The translations under genes and the position numbers were made by a program. From positions 1 to 64,000 of the forward strand of contig JBBQNN010000009.1 of the NCBI GenBank assembly GCA_038329965.1: DNA of 64,000 nucleotides, read 5' to 3'. Numbering within the stretch: position 1 is the stretch's first letter; every line of letters begins with the position of its first letter. Positions 8,708-17,077 of this stretch are shown piece after piece. Origin of the DNA: QHCA01 sp003244095 (GTDB lineage Bacteria; Actinomycetota; Actinomycetes; Mycobacteriales; QHCA01). The notes beneath the pieces are model-generated. The model worked only from the letters and a program-made list of their open reading frames with translations, made no database searches and was not told the DNA's origin.

Positions 8708-9622
8708 ATGAGTGACCTGCCCGCTGCGATCTCCATCCGCGAGGTGGGCCCGCGCGACGGCCTGCAGAACGAAGCGCCGGTCCCCACCAGCGCCAAGGTG
8801 GCACTGATCGACGCCCTCTCCGGCACCGGCGTGGGGCGCATCGAGGCGGTGTCCTTCGTACATCCCAAGGCCATTCCGCAGATGGCCGATGCCGACGACG
8901 TGTGGCGGCAGATCCATCGCAACGAGGCTGTGCGCTACTCCGCGCTCGTACCCAACCTGACTGGCGCACGCCGGGCACTGGCCGCAGGGTTCACCGAGAT
9001 CGAGGTGGTCGTGTCGGCCTCGGACACCCACAACCGCAAGAACGTCAACCGCTCCACCGAGGAGTCGATGGACGAGATTGCCGAGATCCTGCAGTCCGTG
9101 CACGATGCCGGGGCGACCTGCCAGGTCATCGTGTCGACGGCCTGGGGCTGCCCGTACGAAGGCGACGTCCCCGTCGAACGGGTGGTCGGCGTGGCTCGGC
9201 GGGCGGTGGCCGACGGCGCCGACGGCCTGTCCTACGGCGACACGACCGGCATGGCCACGCCGACCCGGGTCCGGCGGCTGATCGGCGAGACCCGCACGGC
9301 ACTGCCGGACACCGCCCTCAACCTGCACTTTCACAACACCCGCGGCACCGGCCTCGCCAACATCCTTGCGGCGCTCGAGGTCGGCGTCGATGACTTCGAC
9401 GCGAGCGTCGGCGGCCTCGGCGGCTGCCCCTACGCGCCGGGGGCCACCGGCAACGTCTGCACCGAGGACTTCGTACACATGGTCGAGGACATGGGCGTGG
9501 CGACCGGGATCGATCTCGGGCTGATGATCGACGCCGCACGTGAGGCCGAGGGGCTGGTCGGGCGGGTGTTGCCGAGTCAGGTCCTGCGCGCCGGGCCCCG
9601 AACCCGGCTCACGCCTGCGTGA
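8708..9622 (+). CDS. mvaB: Hydroxymethylglutaryl-CoA lyase
   Basis: Cleaves HMG-CoA to acetyl-CoA and acetoacetate, the last step of leucine breakdown. The 304 aa form a TIM-barrel HMGL-like enzyme: ISIREVGPRDGLQNE at the N-terminus carries the metal Asp and catalytic Arg, LNLHFHNTRGTG carries the metal His pair, and GGLGGCPYAPGATGN carries the flexible catalytic Cys loop. ATG 8708 is chosen because the family starts just before IREVGPRDG and a leaderless -10 precedes it. Other leucine-type genes (carboxylase beta subunit, acyl-CoA dehydrogenases, scoAB) lie within 20 kb but not in one operon. Confidence 0.93.
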   Translation: MSDLPAAISIREVGPRDGLQNEAPVPTSAKVALIDALSGTGVGRIEAVSFVHPKAIPQMADADDVWRQIHRNEAVRYSALVPNLTGARRALAAGFTEIEVVVSASDTHNRKNVNRSTEESMDEIAEILQSVHDAGATCQVIVSTAWGCPYEGDVPVERVVGVARRAVADGADGLSYGDTTGMATPTRVRRLIGETRTALPDTALNLHFHNTRGTGLANILAALEVGVDDFDASVGGLGGCPYAPGATGNVCTEDFVHMVEDMGVATGIDLGLMIDAAREAEGLVGRVLPSQVLRAGPRTRLTPA

Positions 9623-9719
9623 GTGGCGCCGTCATGAATGGCCGTTTCCGCCCATACCCGGGACAACGCGGCTCCGGTGCGGCAGGCTAGGGGATCACCC
9701 CGGCGAGGAGGGATACGGC

Positions 9720-11303
9720 ATGGCCCAGCCGTACGACCGCGGCGGTCGTCGCGCGGTCGAGCGGCCGCGCCCTGTCGGGGCCCGCCCGGTGCCCGGCCCG
9801 GTGACGCTGATGCCGGCCGATGTCGTGCACATGGCCGCCGAGGCCGCCCGGGCGGCCCTCGATGCGGCCTCGGTGACGGTCGCGCGGCTGGAGCGCCAGA
9901 CCGGGATCCAGCGCATCCTGGTCAACGTGGGCCGGGAGGGTCCGGTGCGCCGCCATGCCGCGGGGGAGGCCGTGGGTCTCGACACCGACCACTACCTCGA
10001 CTCGGGCGACGGCGCGGCGCTGCGGGCGCTCGGCAAGGGCTACGCCATCGAGGTGCCGATCAGCCTCAAGAGCCGCGACTGGGGCACCATGTGGGCCGCC
10101 CGGCAGGCCGGCCAGGAGCCCTTCGACCGGGCTGACCGCGACCTGGCCTGCGCGCTGGCCCGGCAGGTGGCGGCCAGCCTCGAGCAGGCGGAGTCCTTCG
10201 CCAAGGTGACCCGGCTCGCCTACACCGACGCGCTGACCGGTCTGGCCAACCGCCGGGCCGTCGACGAGGTGCTCGAGAGCGCGATGAGGCACCGCCGGAT
10301 CAACGGCGCGCCGGTCTCGCTGGTGGCCTGCGACGTCAACGGCCTCAAGCGGGTCAACGACGAGCAGGGCCACGACGCGGGTGACGCGGTGCTGGTCGAT
10401 GTCGCATCGGCGCTCAAGGTCGCCAGCGGTGCCTTCCATCACTGCCTGGCCGCGCGGGTGGGAGGTGACGAGTTCTGCGTCATCCTCGAAGGGCACGGCC
10501 TGAACACCGCGGTCGCCGTCGCCCGGCACATCTGCACCCTCACTGCCCATCTCGGCGGTGAGGCGCAGGTGTCGTGCGGCGTGGCCGCCACCGACGGGGT
10601 GCTTCCGGCGGAGACGCCGTCGGCGCTGCTCCGGCTGGCCGACGAGGCGCAGTACCGCGCCAAGCGCAACCGCGCGACCCGGCCCGTGGTGGCCGGCCGC
10701 GACCCGCTGCCGATGAACCCGCCGGCCAAGGCGATGGGCGTCGCGCCACTGTCGCCACCACCACCGGCTGCGGTCGACGATCGGGCCGGCGCCGTGACCA
10801 GCCGCGAGCCCGACCGTGGATGGCTGCTCGACGCCGGCCTGCGAGTGCTCGACCAGTTGTGCGGTGCACCGGGCCGGGCGCGGCTCGAGGCGCTGGCCGA
10901 ATGCCTGACCGTCCTGCTCGGCGCGGCGGGATGGTGGGTGTGGCACCAGCCGGCCGGCGCGGCGATGCTCACCGCGGTCAGCACCGCCGCCGACCGGGAG
11001 CGCTGGCGCGGGCGGATCCACCCTCGCGCGGCCGTGGGGTCGCTGCTGGAGCTCGACGACTACCCGGCGACCGCGGCCGCCGTGGCCGGCGGGGCGTTCG
11101 CGGTCGTCACGAGCCACTCCGGTGCCGCCCTGGCCAACGAAGCACTGCTCACCGCCTCGGGATACGCCGGGTTGCTGGCCGGCGGCGGGACCAACAGCGA
11201 GGGCGGCTGGCTGGTCGAGATCTTCACCGACGAGCTCGGCGTACCCATCGAGTCCCTGCCACCGACCTTCCGGGCGCTGGTCGCGGTGGCGCTGGCCAGC
11301 TGA
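9720..11303 (+). CDS. GGDEF diguanylate cyclase with GAF-like sensor
   Basis: 527-aa protein. Residues about 40-165 look like a GAF-type sensor. Residues about 170-330 are a GGDEF domain with intact RVGGDEFCVI (GGDEF at 248-252), so it probably makes cyclic di-GMP. The product-inhibition RxxD motif is not at its usual place. A Pro-rich linker (SPPPPAAV) leads to a second globular region of about 150 aa, also GAF-like. The ATG at 9720 follows GAGGAGGG. It begins about 100 bases after the lyase gene and is followed by the carboxylase gene, which has its own promoter. Confidence 0.85.
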   Translation: MAQPYDRGGRRAVERPRPVGARPVPGPVTLMPADVVHMAAEAARAALDAASVTVARLERQTGIQRILVNVGREGPVRRHAAGEAVGLDTDHYLDSGDGAALRALGKGYAIEVPISLKSRDWGTMWAARQAGQEPFDRADRDLACALARQVAASLEQAESFAKVTRLAYTDALTGLANRRAVDEVLESAMRHRRINGAPVSLVACDVNGLKRVNDEQGHDAGDAVLVDVASALKVASGAFHHCLAARVGGDEFCVILEGHGLNTAVAVARHICTLTAHLGGEAQVSCGVAATDGVLPAETPSALLRLADEAQYRAKRNRATRPVVAGRDPLPMNPPAKAMGVAPLSPPPPAAVDDRAGAVTSREPDRGWLLDAGLRVLDQLCGAPGRARLEALAECLTVLLGAAGWWVWHQPAGAAMLTAVSTAADRERWRGRIHPRAAVGSLLELDDYPATAAAVAGGAFAVVTSHSGAALANEALLTASGYAGLLAGGGTNSEGGWLVEIFTDELGVPIESLPPTFRALVAVALAS

Positions 11304-11312
11304 GCGGCCGGA

Positions 11313-11318
11313 TACGCT
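11313..11318 (+). promoter_or_regulatory. -10 box of leaderless carboxylase beta gene
   Basis: TACGCT ends six bases before the GTG at 11325; no Shine-Dalgarno sequence intervenes. Confidence 0.6.
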
Positions 11319-11324
11319 CCGGGC

Positions 11325-12851
11325 GTGACCGACGACCAGCGGGCTGCCGATCTTGGGGGGACCGTTGCCAAGGGAGGTGCGGCGAGGTACCACGAGGCGA
11401 ATACCGCCAAGGGCAAGCTGTTCGTCCGCGAGCGGATCGACCTGCTGGTCGACGGCGGCTCCTTTGTCGAGGACGGGCTGCTCGCCAACGTGTTGGCCGG
11501 CGACCTCCCGGCCGACGGAGTGGTCACCGGCACCGCCACGATCGACGGTCGCCCGGTGTGCCTCATGGCAAACGACTCCACGGTCAAGGCCGGCTCGTGG
11601 GGCGCCCGCACCGTCGAGAAGATCATCCGCAGCATCGAGTCGGCGTACCGCCACCAGGTGCCGATGGTGTGGCTGGTCGACTCCGCCGGGGCCCGGATCA
11701 CCGACCAGGTGGCGATGTTCCCCGGCCGGCGGGGGGCGGGGCGGATCTTCCACGAGCAGGTGCGTGCGTCGGGCTCGATCCCGCAGGTGTGCGTACTGTT
11801 CGGGCCGTCAGCGGCCGGCGGTGCCTACATTCCCGCCTTCTGCGACGTGGTGATCATGGTCGAGGGCAACGCCTCGATGTACCTCGGCAGCCCGCGCATG
11901 GTCGAGATGGTGGTGAAGGAGAAGACCACGCTGGAGGAGATGGGCGGTGCCCGGATGCACTGCTCGGTCTCCGGGGTGGGGCACTTCCTCGTCGACGACG
12001 AGCGGTCCGCGCTCGCGACCGCCCGGGCCTACCTCTCCTACCTGCCGACCAACCACCGTGGCCGGCCGCCGGCGGTGGCGGCGGTGGACGCCTCGCCGGT
12101 CGACCTGCGGGCGCTCGTGCCCGCCTCCGAGCGGCAGGCCTTCGACATGCGGCGGTTCGTCAAGGGGCTGGTCGACGGGGGCTCGTTCCTCGAGATCCAG
12201 GCGCTGTGGGCGCGTGAGCTTGTTACGGGCTTCGGCCGGCTTGGCGGCGAGGTGGTCGGGGTGGTCGCCAACAACCCGATGTTCAAGGGCGGGGTGCTGT
12301 TCGTCGACAGCGCCGACAAGGCCACCCGTTTCATCGAGATCTGCGACGCCTTCAACGTGCCGCTGCTGTTCCTGGCCGATGTTCCCGGCTTCATGGTGGG
12401 CACCGCGGTGGAGCGGCAGGGCATCATCCGGCACGGCGCCAAGATGATCACCGCGGTCTCCGAGGCGACGGTGCCGAAGGTCTGTGTCGTCGTCCGCAAG
12501 GCCTACGGCGCCGGGTTGTACGCCATGGCCGGGCCGGCCTTCGAGCCCGAGGCCACGATCGCCCTGCCGACGGCCAAGATCGCGGTGATGGGCGCCGACG
12601 CGGCGATCAACGCGGTATACGCCAACAAGATCGCGGCCCTGCCGACGGACGAGGAGCGCGCGTCCTACGTCGACGGCTTGAAGGACGAGTACGAGAAGGA
12701 CATCGACATCGTGCACCTGGCCAGCGAGCTGGTCGTCGACGCGATCGTCGAGCCCGAGGATCTCCGGGCCGACCTGATCCGGCGCTTCGCGGCGAGCCGG
12801 GACAAGGACCGCGCCTTCTCCCGCCGCCGCCACGGCGTCACCCCCGTCTGA
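11325..12851 (+). CDS. Acyl-CoA carboxylase beta (carboxyltransferase) subunit
   Basis: 508-aa biotin-dependent carboxyltransferase subunit transferring CO2 from carboxybiotin to an acyl-CoA. The N-domain has the start KGKLFVRERIDLLVDGGSF and the oxyanion loop GPSAAGGAYIPA. The C-domain has DVPGFMVGTAVERQGIIRHG and the second Gly pair in YGAGLYAMAGPAFEP. Whether the substrate is propionyl-, methylcrotonyl- or another acyl-CoA cannot be settled by eye; nearby HMG-CoA lyase makes a leucine-type substrate attractive. No biotin-carboxylase alpha subunit lies in the window. GTG start with a leaderless promoter. Confidence 0.9.
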   Translation: MTDDQRAADLGGTVAKGGAARYHEANTAKGKLFVRERIDLLVDGGSFVEDGLLANVLAGDLPADGVVTGTATIDGRPVCLMANDSTVKAGSWGARTVEKIIRSIESAYRHQVPMVWLVDSAGARITDQVAMFPGRRGAGRIFHEQVRASGSIPQVCVLFGPSAAGGAYIPAFCDVVIMVEGNASMYLGSPRMVEMVVKEKTTLEEMGGARMHCSVSGVGHFLVDDERSALATARAYLSYLPTNHRGRPPAVAAVDASPVDLRALVPASERQAFDMRRFVKGLVDGGSFLEIQALWARELVTGFGRLGGEVVGVVANNPMFKGGVLFVDSADKATRFIEICDAFNVPLLFLADVPGFMVGTAVERQGIIRHGAKMITAVSEATVPKVCVVVRKAYGAGLYAMAGPAFEPEATIALPTAKIAVMGADAAINAVYANKIAALPTDEERASYVDGLKDEYEKDIDIVHLASELVVDAIVEPEDLRADLIRRFAASRDKDRAFSRRRHGVTPV

Positions 12852-12914
12852 GTTCACCTGCAGCGCGCGGGCGTGCGCCGGGCCGCCGCCCAGCCCGCCC
12901 AGCCCCCCACCGTC

Positions 12915-12973
12915 GTGATCATGCAGGGCTGCGGTGCCCTTCGGCGTGTCGCGTGGCAAACGTGCATGATCAC
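12915..12973. repeat. Intergenic inverted repeat with GTGATCATGCA arms
   Basis: GTGATCATGCA (12915-12925) is exactly repeated in inverse as TGCATGATCAC (12963-12973), with 37 bases between. It sits in the 155-base gap between two convergent genes. It could be a bidirectional terminator or a REP-like interspersed element; the 40494-40571 gap has a comparable pair of arms. Confidence 0.7.
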
Positions 12974-13006
12974 CGCACGAGCAGGCGGGGGGTGTTCTCA
13001 GGCCGG

Positions 13007-14695
13007 CTAGGTGCGCGTCATCGGCGGCGCGACCCGATTGCGACCGGCGCGCTTGGCGACGTACAGCGAGATGTCGGCATCGTCGAGGAGCTGGTCATGG
13101 TGGTCGATGCCGGTCGCGGCGGCCAGCCCGAAGCTGACGGTGACGGCGAGGTCGGGCCGGATGGCGCCCCACTCGTAGTCCTCGACCGCCTTACGCAGCC
13201 GCTCGCAGGTAGCCCGCGCGGCCGGAAACTCGGTGTCGATGAAGGCGAGGAAGAACTCCTCACCGCCCATCCGCGCGACGAGGTCTCCGGGGCGGCAGCC
13301 GCCGCGCAGGATGGCGGCGAGCTGCCGGAGCACCTGGTCGCCGGCCGCGTGGCCGAACCGGTCGTTGACGTTCTTGAACCGGTCGAGGTCACCGATCGCC
13401 ACGCACAGCGGCCGCCCGGTCTCCTGGGCACGCCGGAACAGGTGGGGGAACTGGTCGTCCATGTGCCGGCGGTTCCACAGCCCGGTCAGGGGATCGGTGT
13501 TGGCGTCCCGGCCGAGTTCGGTGGCGCGCATCTGCAGCGCCTGCTTCTCCGCCTCCAGCTCGTGGCTGCGCAACATGGCCAGGCGGGCCTCCAGTCGGGC
13601 CTTGTCCGCTGCCAGCTGGGCGTTGTGCAACTCGAATCGGTGCGTCAGCAGCTTGGCCCGGCGCTCGGCCGCCGCCGTGTTCACTGTCCGCTCGATGCGG
13701 TGGTAGTCCCGGTAGTGCCTCAGCGCGGTCCGGTAGTCGCCGATCCGCTCGTGCGCCGCGGAGAGTTGCTGGTGCACGGCGAGGACGACGTAGGGCTCGT
13801 TGATTTGGGTCGCGAGGTCGAGCACCTGGGTGAACCGGGCGATGGCGGCCGGCAGGTCACCCCGCAGGATCGACACATCCGCGGTGCTCTTCAACGCGTA
13901 AAGTTCCACCGTGCGGTAGCCGTGTGCCGCGCTGAGCTCGAGCGCCCGGTCGATCTGCTCGGCCGCCCCCTGGTAGTCCCCGGCCAGTCCGAGCAGCATC
14001 CCGAGGCTGCCCGAGGAGATCGCTTCCCGGAACGGGTGCCCCGCCGCGCGCGCCGCATCGACTGCCTGCCGGCCGTGGTCCACTCCGGCGAGTAGCTTCT
14101 TCTCGGCCCGCGAGACCTCGCCCAGCGCGCGCAAGTGCATGACGTAGCCCTGGGCGTGCCAGGCCAGGTTGTTGAGGATGCAGAACGTCGCCTCACCGCC
14201 GAGATCCTGCCCGATCGCCAGCTCGTGCGCATGGCGCAGGAACGGGTCGGCCTGCGCCCAGTCGGTCATGTCGCAGTGCGAGGTGCCGATCCGGTTCAGC
14301 GTCCAGAACAACAGCAGGTTGTCGCCCAGCCTTTGAGCGAGCTCCAGACCGGTGCCGAGCGAGGTCAGCGCCTCCTCGTGCAGCCCCAGGGCGGAGTAGG
14401 CCTGCGCCCGAAAGGTCAGCATCTTGCAGACGCCGGCCTCGTCGCCGAGAGGTTCGAGCAGCGAGATCGCCAGGTCTGCTGATCTTGCCGCCCGCTCGTA
14501 CTCACCGAGCTTGATGAGCTGCATGGCCAGCAGCCGCAGGGCGTTCGCCTGCAGTGCGTCCGCACCCTGCAGCGCGGCCAGGTCGGCCGCCTGCTGGGAA
14601 TGAGCGACCCCTAGCTTGTAGTCGCCGCAGCCCCGGGCCGTCTCCGCCAGGTGCAGCAGTGACGGCACGTCGACGGTCGTCGCGCTTTGCGTCAC
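13007..14695 (-). CDS. TPR-GGDEF diguanylate cyclase, copy 1
   Basis: 562-aa cytoplasmic protein. About 370 N-terminal residues form tetratricopeptide-like helix pairs (first LLHLAETARGCGDYKLG). A coiled-coil of about 45 aa follows (KARLEARLAMLRSHELEAEK), then a GGDEF domain opening ANTDPLTGLWNRRHMDDQ with signature RMGGEEFFLAF near 476-480. The active-site motif is intact, so cyclic di-GMP synthesis is likely. GTG start at 14695. The gene directly downstream of the next paralogue (31-base gap) is its tandem duplicate. Confidence 0.88.
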   Translation of the reverse strand: MTQSATTVDVPSLLHLAETARGCGDYKLGVAHSQQAADLAALQGADALQANALRLLAMQLIKLGEYERAARSADLAISLLEPLGDEAGVCKMLTFRAQAYSALGLHEEALTSLGTGLELAQRLGDNLLLFWTLNRIGTSHCDMTDWAQADPFLRHAHELAIGQDLGGEATFCILNNLAWHAQGYVMHLRALGEVSRAEKKLLAGVDHGRQAVDAARAAGHPFREAISSGSLGMLLGLAGDYQGAAEQIDRALELSAAHGYRTVELYALKSTADVSILRGDLPAAIARFTQVLDLATQINEPYVVLAVHQQLSAAHERIGDYRTALRHYRDYHRIERTVNTAAAERRAKLLTHRFELHNAQLAADKARLEARLAMLRSHELEAEKQALQMRATELGRDANTDPLTGLWNRRHMDDQFPHLFRRAQETGRPLCVAIGDLDRFKNVNDRFGHAAGDQVLRQLAAILRGGCRPGDLVARMGGEEFFLAFIDTEFPAARATCERLRKAVEDYEWGAIRPDLAVTVSFGLAAATGIDHHDQLLDDADISLYVAKRAGRNRVAPPMTRT

Positions 14696-14726
14696 CGGAT
14701 TACAGTGACTGCGGACGCCGCCGCCG

Positions 14727-16466
14727 TCAACCGGCAGGGCTCCCCAGGACCGGGTCCCGCAGCTTGACCTCGGCGCGCGCGAGTTGCCCGGCGACCGGCT
14801 CGACCCGGTTGCGGCCAGCGCGCTTGGCGGCGTACATCGAGCCGTCCGCCCGGGCGAGCAGCTGGTGGTGGTCGCCGACGTCGGTCGCCTCCCCGACCCC
14901 GAAACTGATCGTGACGGCCAGGCCCGGCGAGATGTCGTGCCACGGATAGTGCTCGACGGCGCGCCGCAGCCGCTCGCAGGTGGCCCGCGCGGCCGGGAAC
15001 TCGGTGTCGATCAACGCGAGGAAGAACTCCTCACCGCCCATCCGGGCCACCATGTCTCCGGGGCGGCAGCCGCCGCGCAGGATGGCGGCGAGCTGCCGCA
15101 GCACCTGGTCGCCGGCCGCGTGGCCGAACCGGTCGTTGACGTTCTTGAACCGGTCGAGGTCGCCGATCGCCACGCACAGCGGCCGGCCGGTCTCCTGGGC
15201 ATGCCGGAACAGCCCCGGGAACTGCTCGTCCATGTGCCGGCGGTTCCACAGCCCGGTCAGGGGGTCGGTGTTGGCGTCCCGGCCGAGTTCGGTGGCGCGC
15301 ATCTGCAGCGCCTGCTTCTCCGCCTCCAGCTCGTGGCTGCGCAGCATGGCCAGGCGGGCCTCCAGTCGGGCCTTGTCCGCTGCCAGCTGGGCGTTGTGCA
15401 ACTCGAATCGGTGCGTCAGCAACTTGGCCCGGTGGTTCGCCACCTCCGAGTGCATGAGTCGCTCGATACGGTGGTAGTCGCGGTAGTGCCTCAGCGCGCT
15501 TTGGTAGTCGCCGATCCGCTCGTGTGCCGCCGACAGTTGCTGGTGCGCCAGGAGGATGACATAGGGCTCGTTCGCCTGCGACGCGCGCTGGAGCACCTCG
15601 GCGAAACGCGCGACGGCAGCGGGCAGGTCGCCGCGAAGCAAGAACAGCTCGCCGGTGTCATTGAGCGCATCCAGCTCGAGTGGCCGGTAGCCGTGCGTCG
15701 CGCTGAGTTCGAGCGCCCGATCCATCTGCGCGGCGGCCGCGTCGAAGTCCCCGGCCAGCCCGAGCAGCATCCCGAGATTGCCCAGGGAGATGGCTTTCCG
15801 GAACGGGTGCGCAACCGCGCGGGCCGCATCGACCGCCTGCCGGGCATAGATCAGGCCGGAGCGCAGTTCCGCCTCGGCCCGGGGGAAATCGTCCAGGGCG
15901 CGCAGCGCCTTGACGTAGCCCTGGGCGTGGGAGGCCAGGTTGTTGAGGATGCAGAACGTCGCCTCATCGCCCAGATCCTCCCCTGTCGCCAGCTCGTGCG
16001 CATGGCGCAGGAACGGCTCGGCCTGCGCCCAGTCGGCCATGTCGCAGTGCGAGGTGCCGATCCGGTTCAGCGTCCAGAACAACAGCAGGTTGTCGCCCAG
16101 CCTTTGTGCGAGCTCCAGACCGCCACCGAGTGCGGTCAGTGCCTCCTCCTGCAGCCCCAGGGCGGAGTAGGCCTGCGCCTGGAAGGTCCGGGTCTCGCAG
16201 ATGCCGGCCTCGTCGCCGAGTGTTTCGAGCAGCGAGATCGCCAGGTCCGCTGACCTCGCCGCCCTCTCGTACTCACCGAGCTTGATGAGCTGGTTGGCGA
16301 GCAGCCGCAGGGCGCGCGCCTGGAGTCGCTTGTTGCCTTGGCGAACGGCCATGTCCGCCGCCTGCTGCGCCAGGCGGGCGCCCCGCTCGTAGCCCCCGGC
16401 ACCCCGGGCCGTCTCCGCCAGGTGCAGCAGTGACGGAATGTCAACGGAGACGGGGCTTCGGGTCAC
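14727..16466 (-). CDS. TPR-GGDEF diguanylate cyclase, copy 2
   Basis: 579-aa paralogue of the gene at 13007-14695, with the same TPR-like helices, coiled-coil and GGDEF domain (RMGGEEFFLAL). It has an extra tail of about 20 residues (QLARAEVKLRDPVLG). The coiled-coil and GGDEF halves are nearly identical at DNA level to copy 1 (about 15020-15430 against 13240-13650), while the TPR regions differ more, suggesting recent duplication or gene conversion. The GTG at 16466 is chosen because it aligns with the start of copy 1; longer in-frame readings add unconserved residues. Confidence 0.88.
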   Translation of the reverse strand: MTRSPVSVDIPSLLHLAETARGAGGYERGARLAQQAADMAVRQGNKRLQARALRLLANQLIKLGEYERAARSADLAISLLETLGDEAGICETRTFQAQAYSALGLQEEALTALGGGLELAQRLGDNLLLFWTLNRIGTSHCDMADWAQAEPFLRHAHELATGEDLGDEATFCILNNLASHAQGYVKALRALDDFPRAEAELRSGLIYARQAVDAARAVAHPFRKAISLGNLGMLLGLAGDFDAAAAQMDRALELSATHGYRPLELDALNDTGELFLLRGDLPAAVARFAEVLQRASQANEPYVILLAHQQLSAAHERIGDYQSALRHYRDYHRIERLMHSEVANHRAKLLTHRFELHNAQLAADKARLEARLAMLRSHELEAEKQALQMRATELGRDANTDPLTGLWNRRHMDEQFPGLFRHAQETGRPLCVAIGDLDRFKNVNDRFGHAAGDQVLRQLAAILRGGCRPGDMVARMGGEEFFLALIDTEFPAARATCERLRRAVEHYPWHDISPGLAVTISFGVGEATDVGDHHQLLARADGSMYAAKRAGRNRVEPVAGQLARAEVKLRDPVLGSPAG

Positions 16467-16497
16467 GGAAACACATTGACCATGAACGCGGCTGCCG

Positions 16498-16995
16498 TCA
16501 ACCGGTCGGGCCGACAACGATCGGCTCCGCGGAGTCGCCGGGCGCTTTCTCGACGGCGAGGTGGCCGTCGGCCATGAAGACCCAGCGCCGGTAGGACCAG
16601 AAGCGGAATACCGTACCGATCAGCAGCCCGACGAGGTTGGCCGCGTTGATGGCGGCCGGGCTGTCCATGTGTAGGCCGTACCGCACCACGGCGATGCAGA
16701 TCAGTCCGATGGCCAGGCCGATCAGGTTGAGCAGGAAGAACAGCGTGTACTCCCGGCGCATCCCGGACCTGGCCCGGTGCTTGAAGGTCCAGTGCCGGTT
16801 CATGAAGTACGAGCTCGTGGCGGCGATCACCGTCGAGACACACTTCGATGTCAGGGGGCCGACGCCCATCCCGAAATGCAGCAGGTTGAGGATGCCGAAG
16901 TCCAGGGCCGTGTTGACCAGGCCGATGACGCCGAACTTGGCGAGCTCGGCGACGAACACCCGGGCCCGGTGACGAAAGGTCGATGCGAGAGGCAC
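16498..16995 (-). CDS. GtrA-family membrane protein
   Basis: 165-aa protein with four hydrophobic helices. FGVIGLVNTALDFGILNLLH and SSYFMNRHWTFKHR are the hallmark segments of the GtrA family, small membrane proteins that help move lipid-linked sugars in cell-wall or O-antigen glycosylation. The GTG at 16995 is chosen because TATTCT lies exactly six bases upstream; a longer reading to 17079 is possible but has no site. The C-terminal 20 residues are polar. Its partner glycosyltransferase is not adjacent. Confidence 0.85.
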   Translation of the reverse strand: MPLASTFRHRARVFVAELAKFGVIGLVNTALDFGILNLLHFGMGVGPLTSKCVSTVIAATSSYFMNRHWTFKHRARSGMRREYTLFFLLNLIGLAIGLICIAVVRYGLHMDSPAAINAANLVGLLIGTVFRFWSYRRWVFMADGHLAVEKAPGDSAEPIVVGPTG

Positions 16996-17001
16996 CCGCC
17001 G

Positions 17002-17007
17002 AGAATA
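17002..17007 (-). promoter_or_regulatory. -10 box of leaderless gtrA-like gene
   Basis: On the minus strand TATTCT ends six bases before the GTG at 16995 and fixes that start. Confidence 0.6.
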
Positions 17008-17077
17008 GGGGAGCCGTGCGACGATCGCAGTGCAGTACCTCCCGAACCACATCCGACCCCGACTGAGGAAGGGCAGC

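Noticed and set aside
9687..11753. 688-codon minus-strand open frame
   Set aside because: Antisense to the GGDEF and carboxylase genes, whose motifs are intact; no start site or domain of its own.
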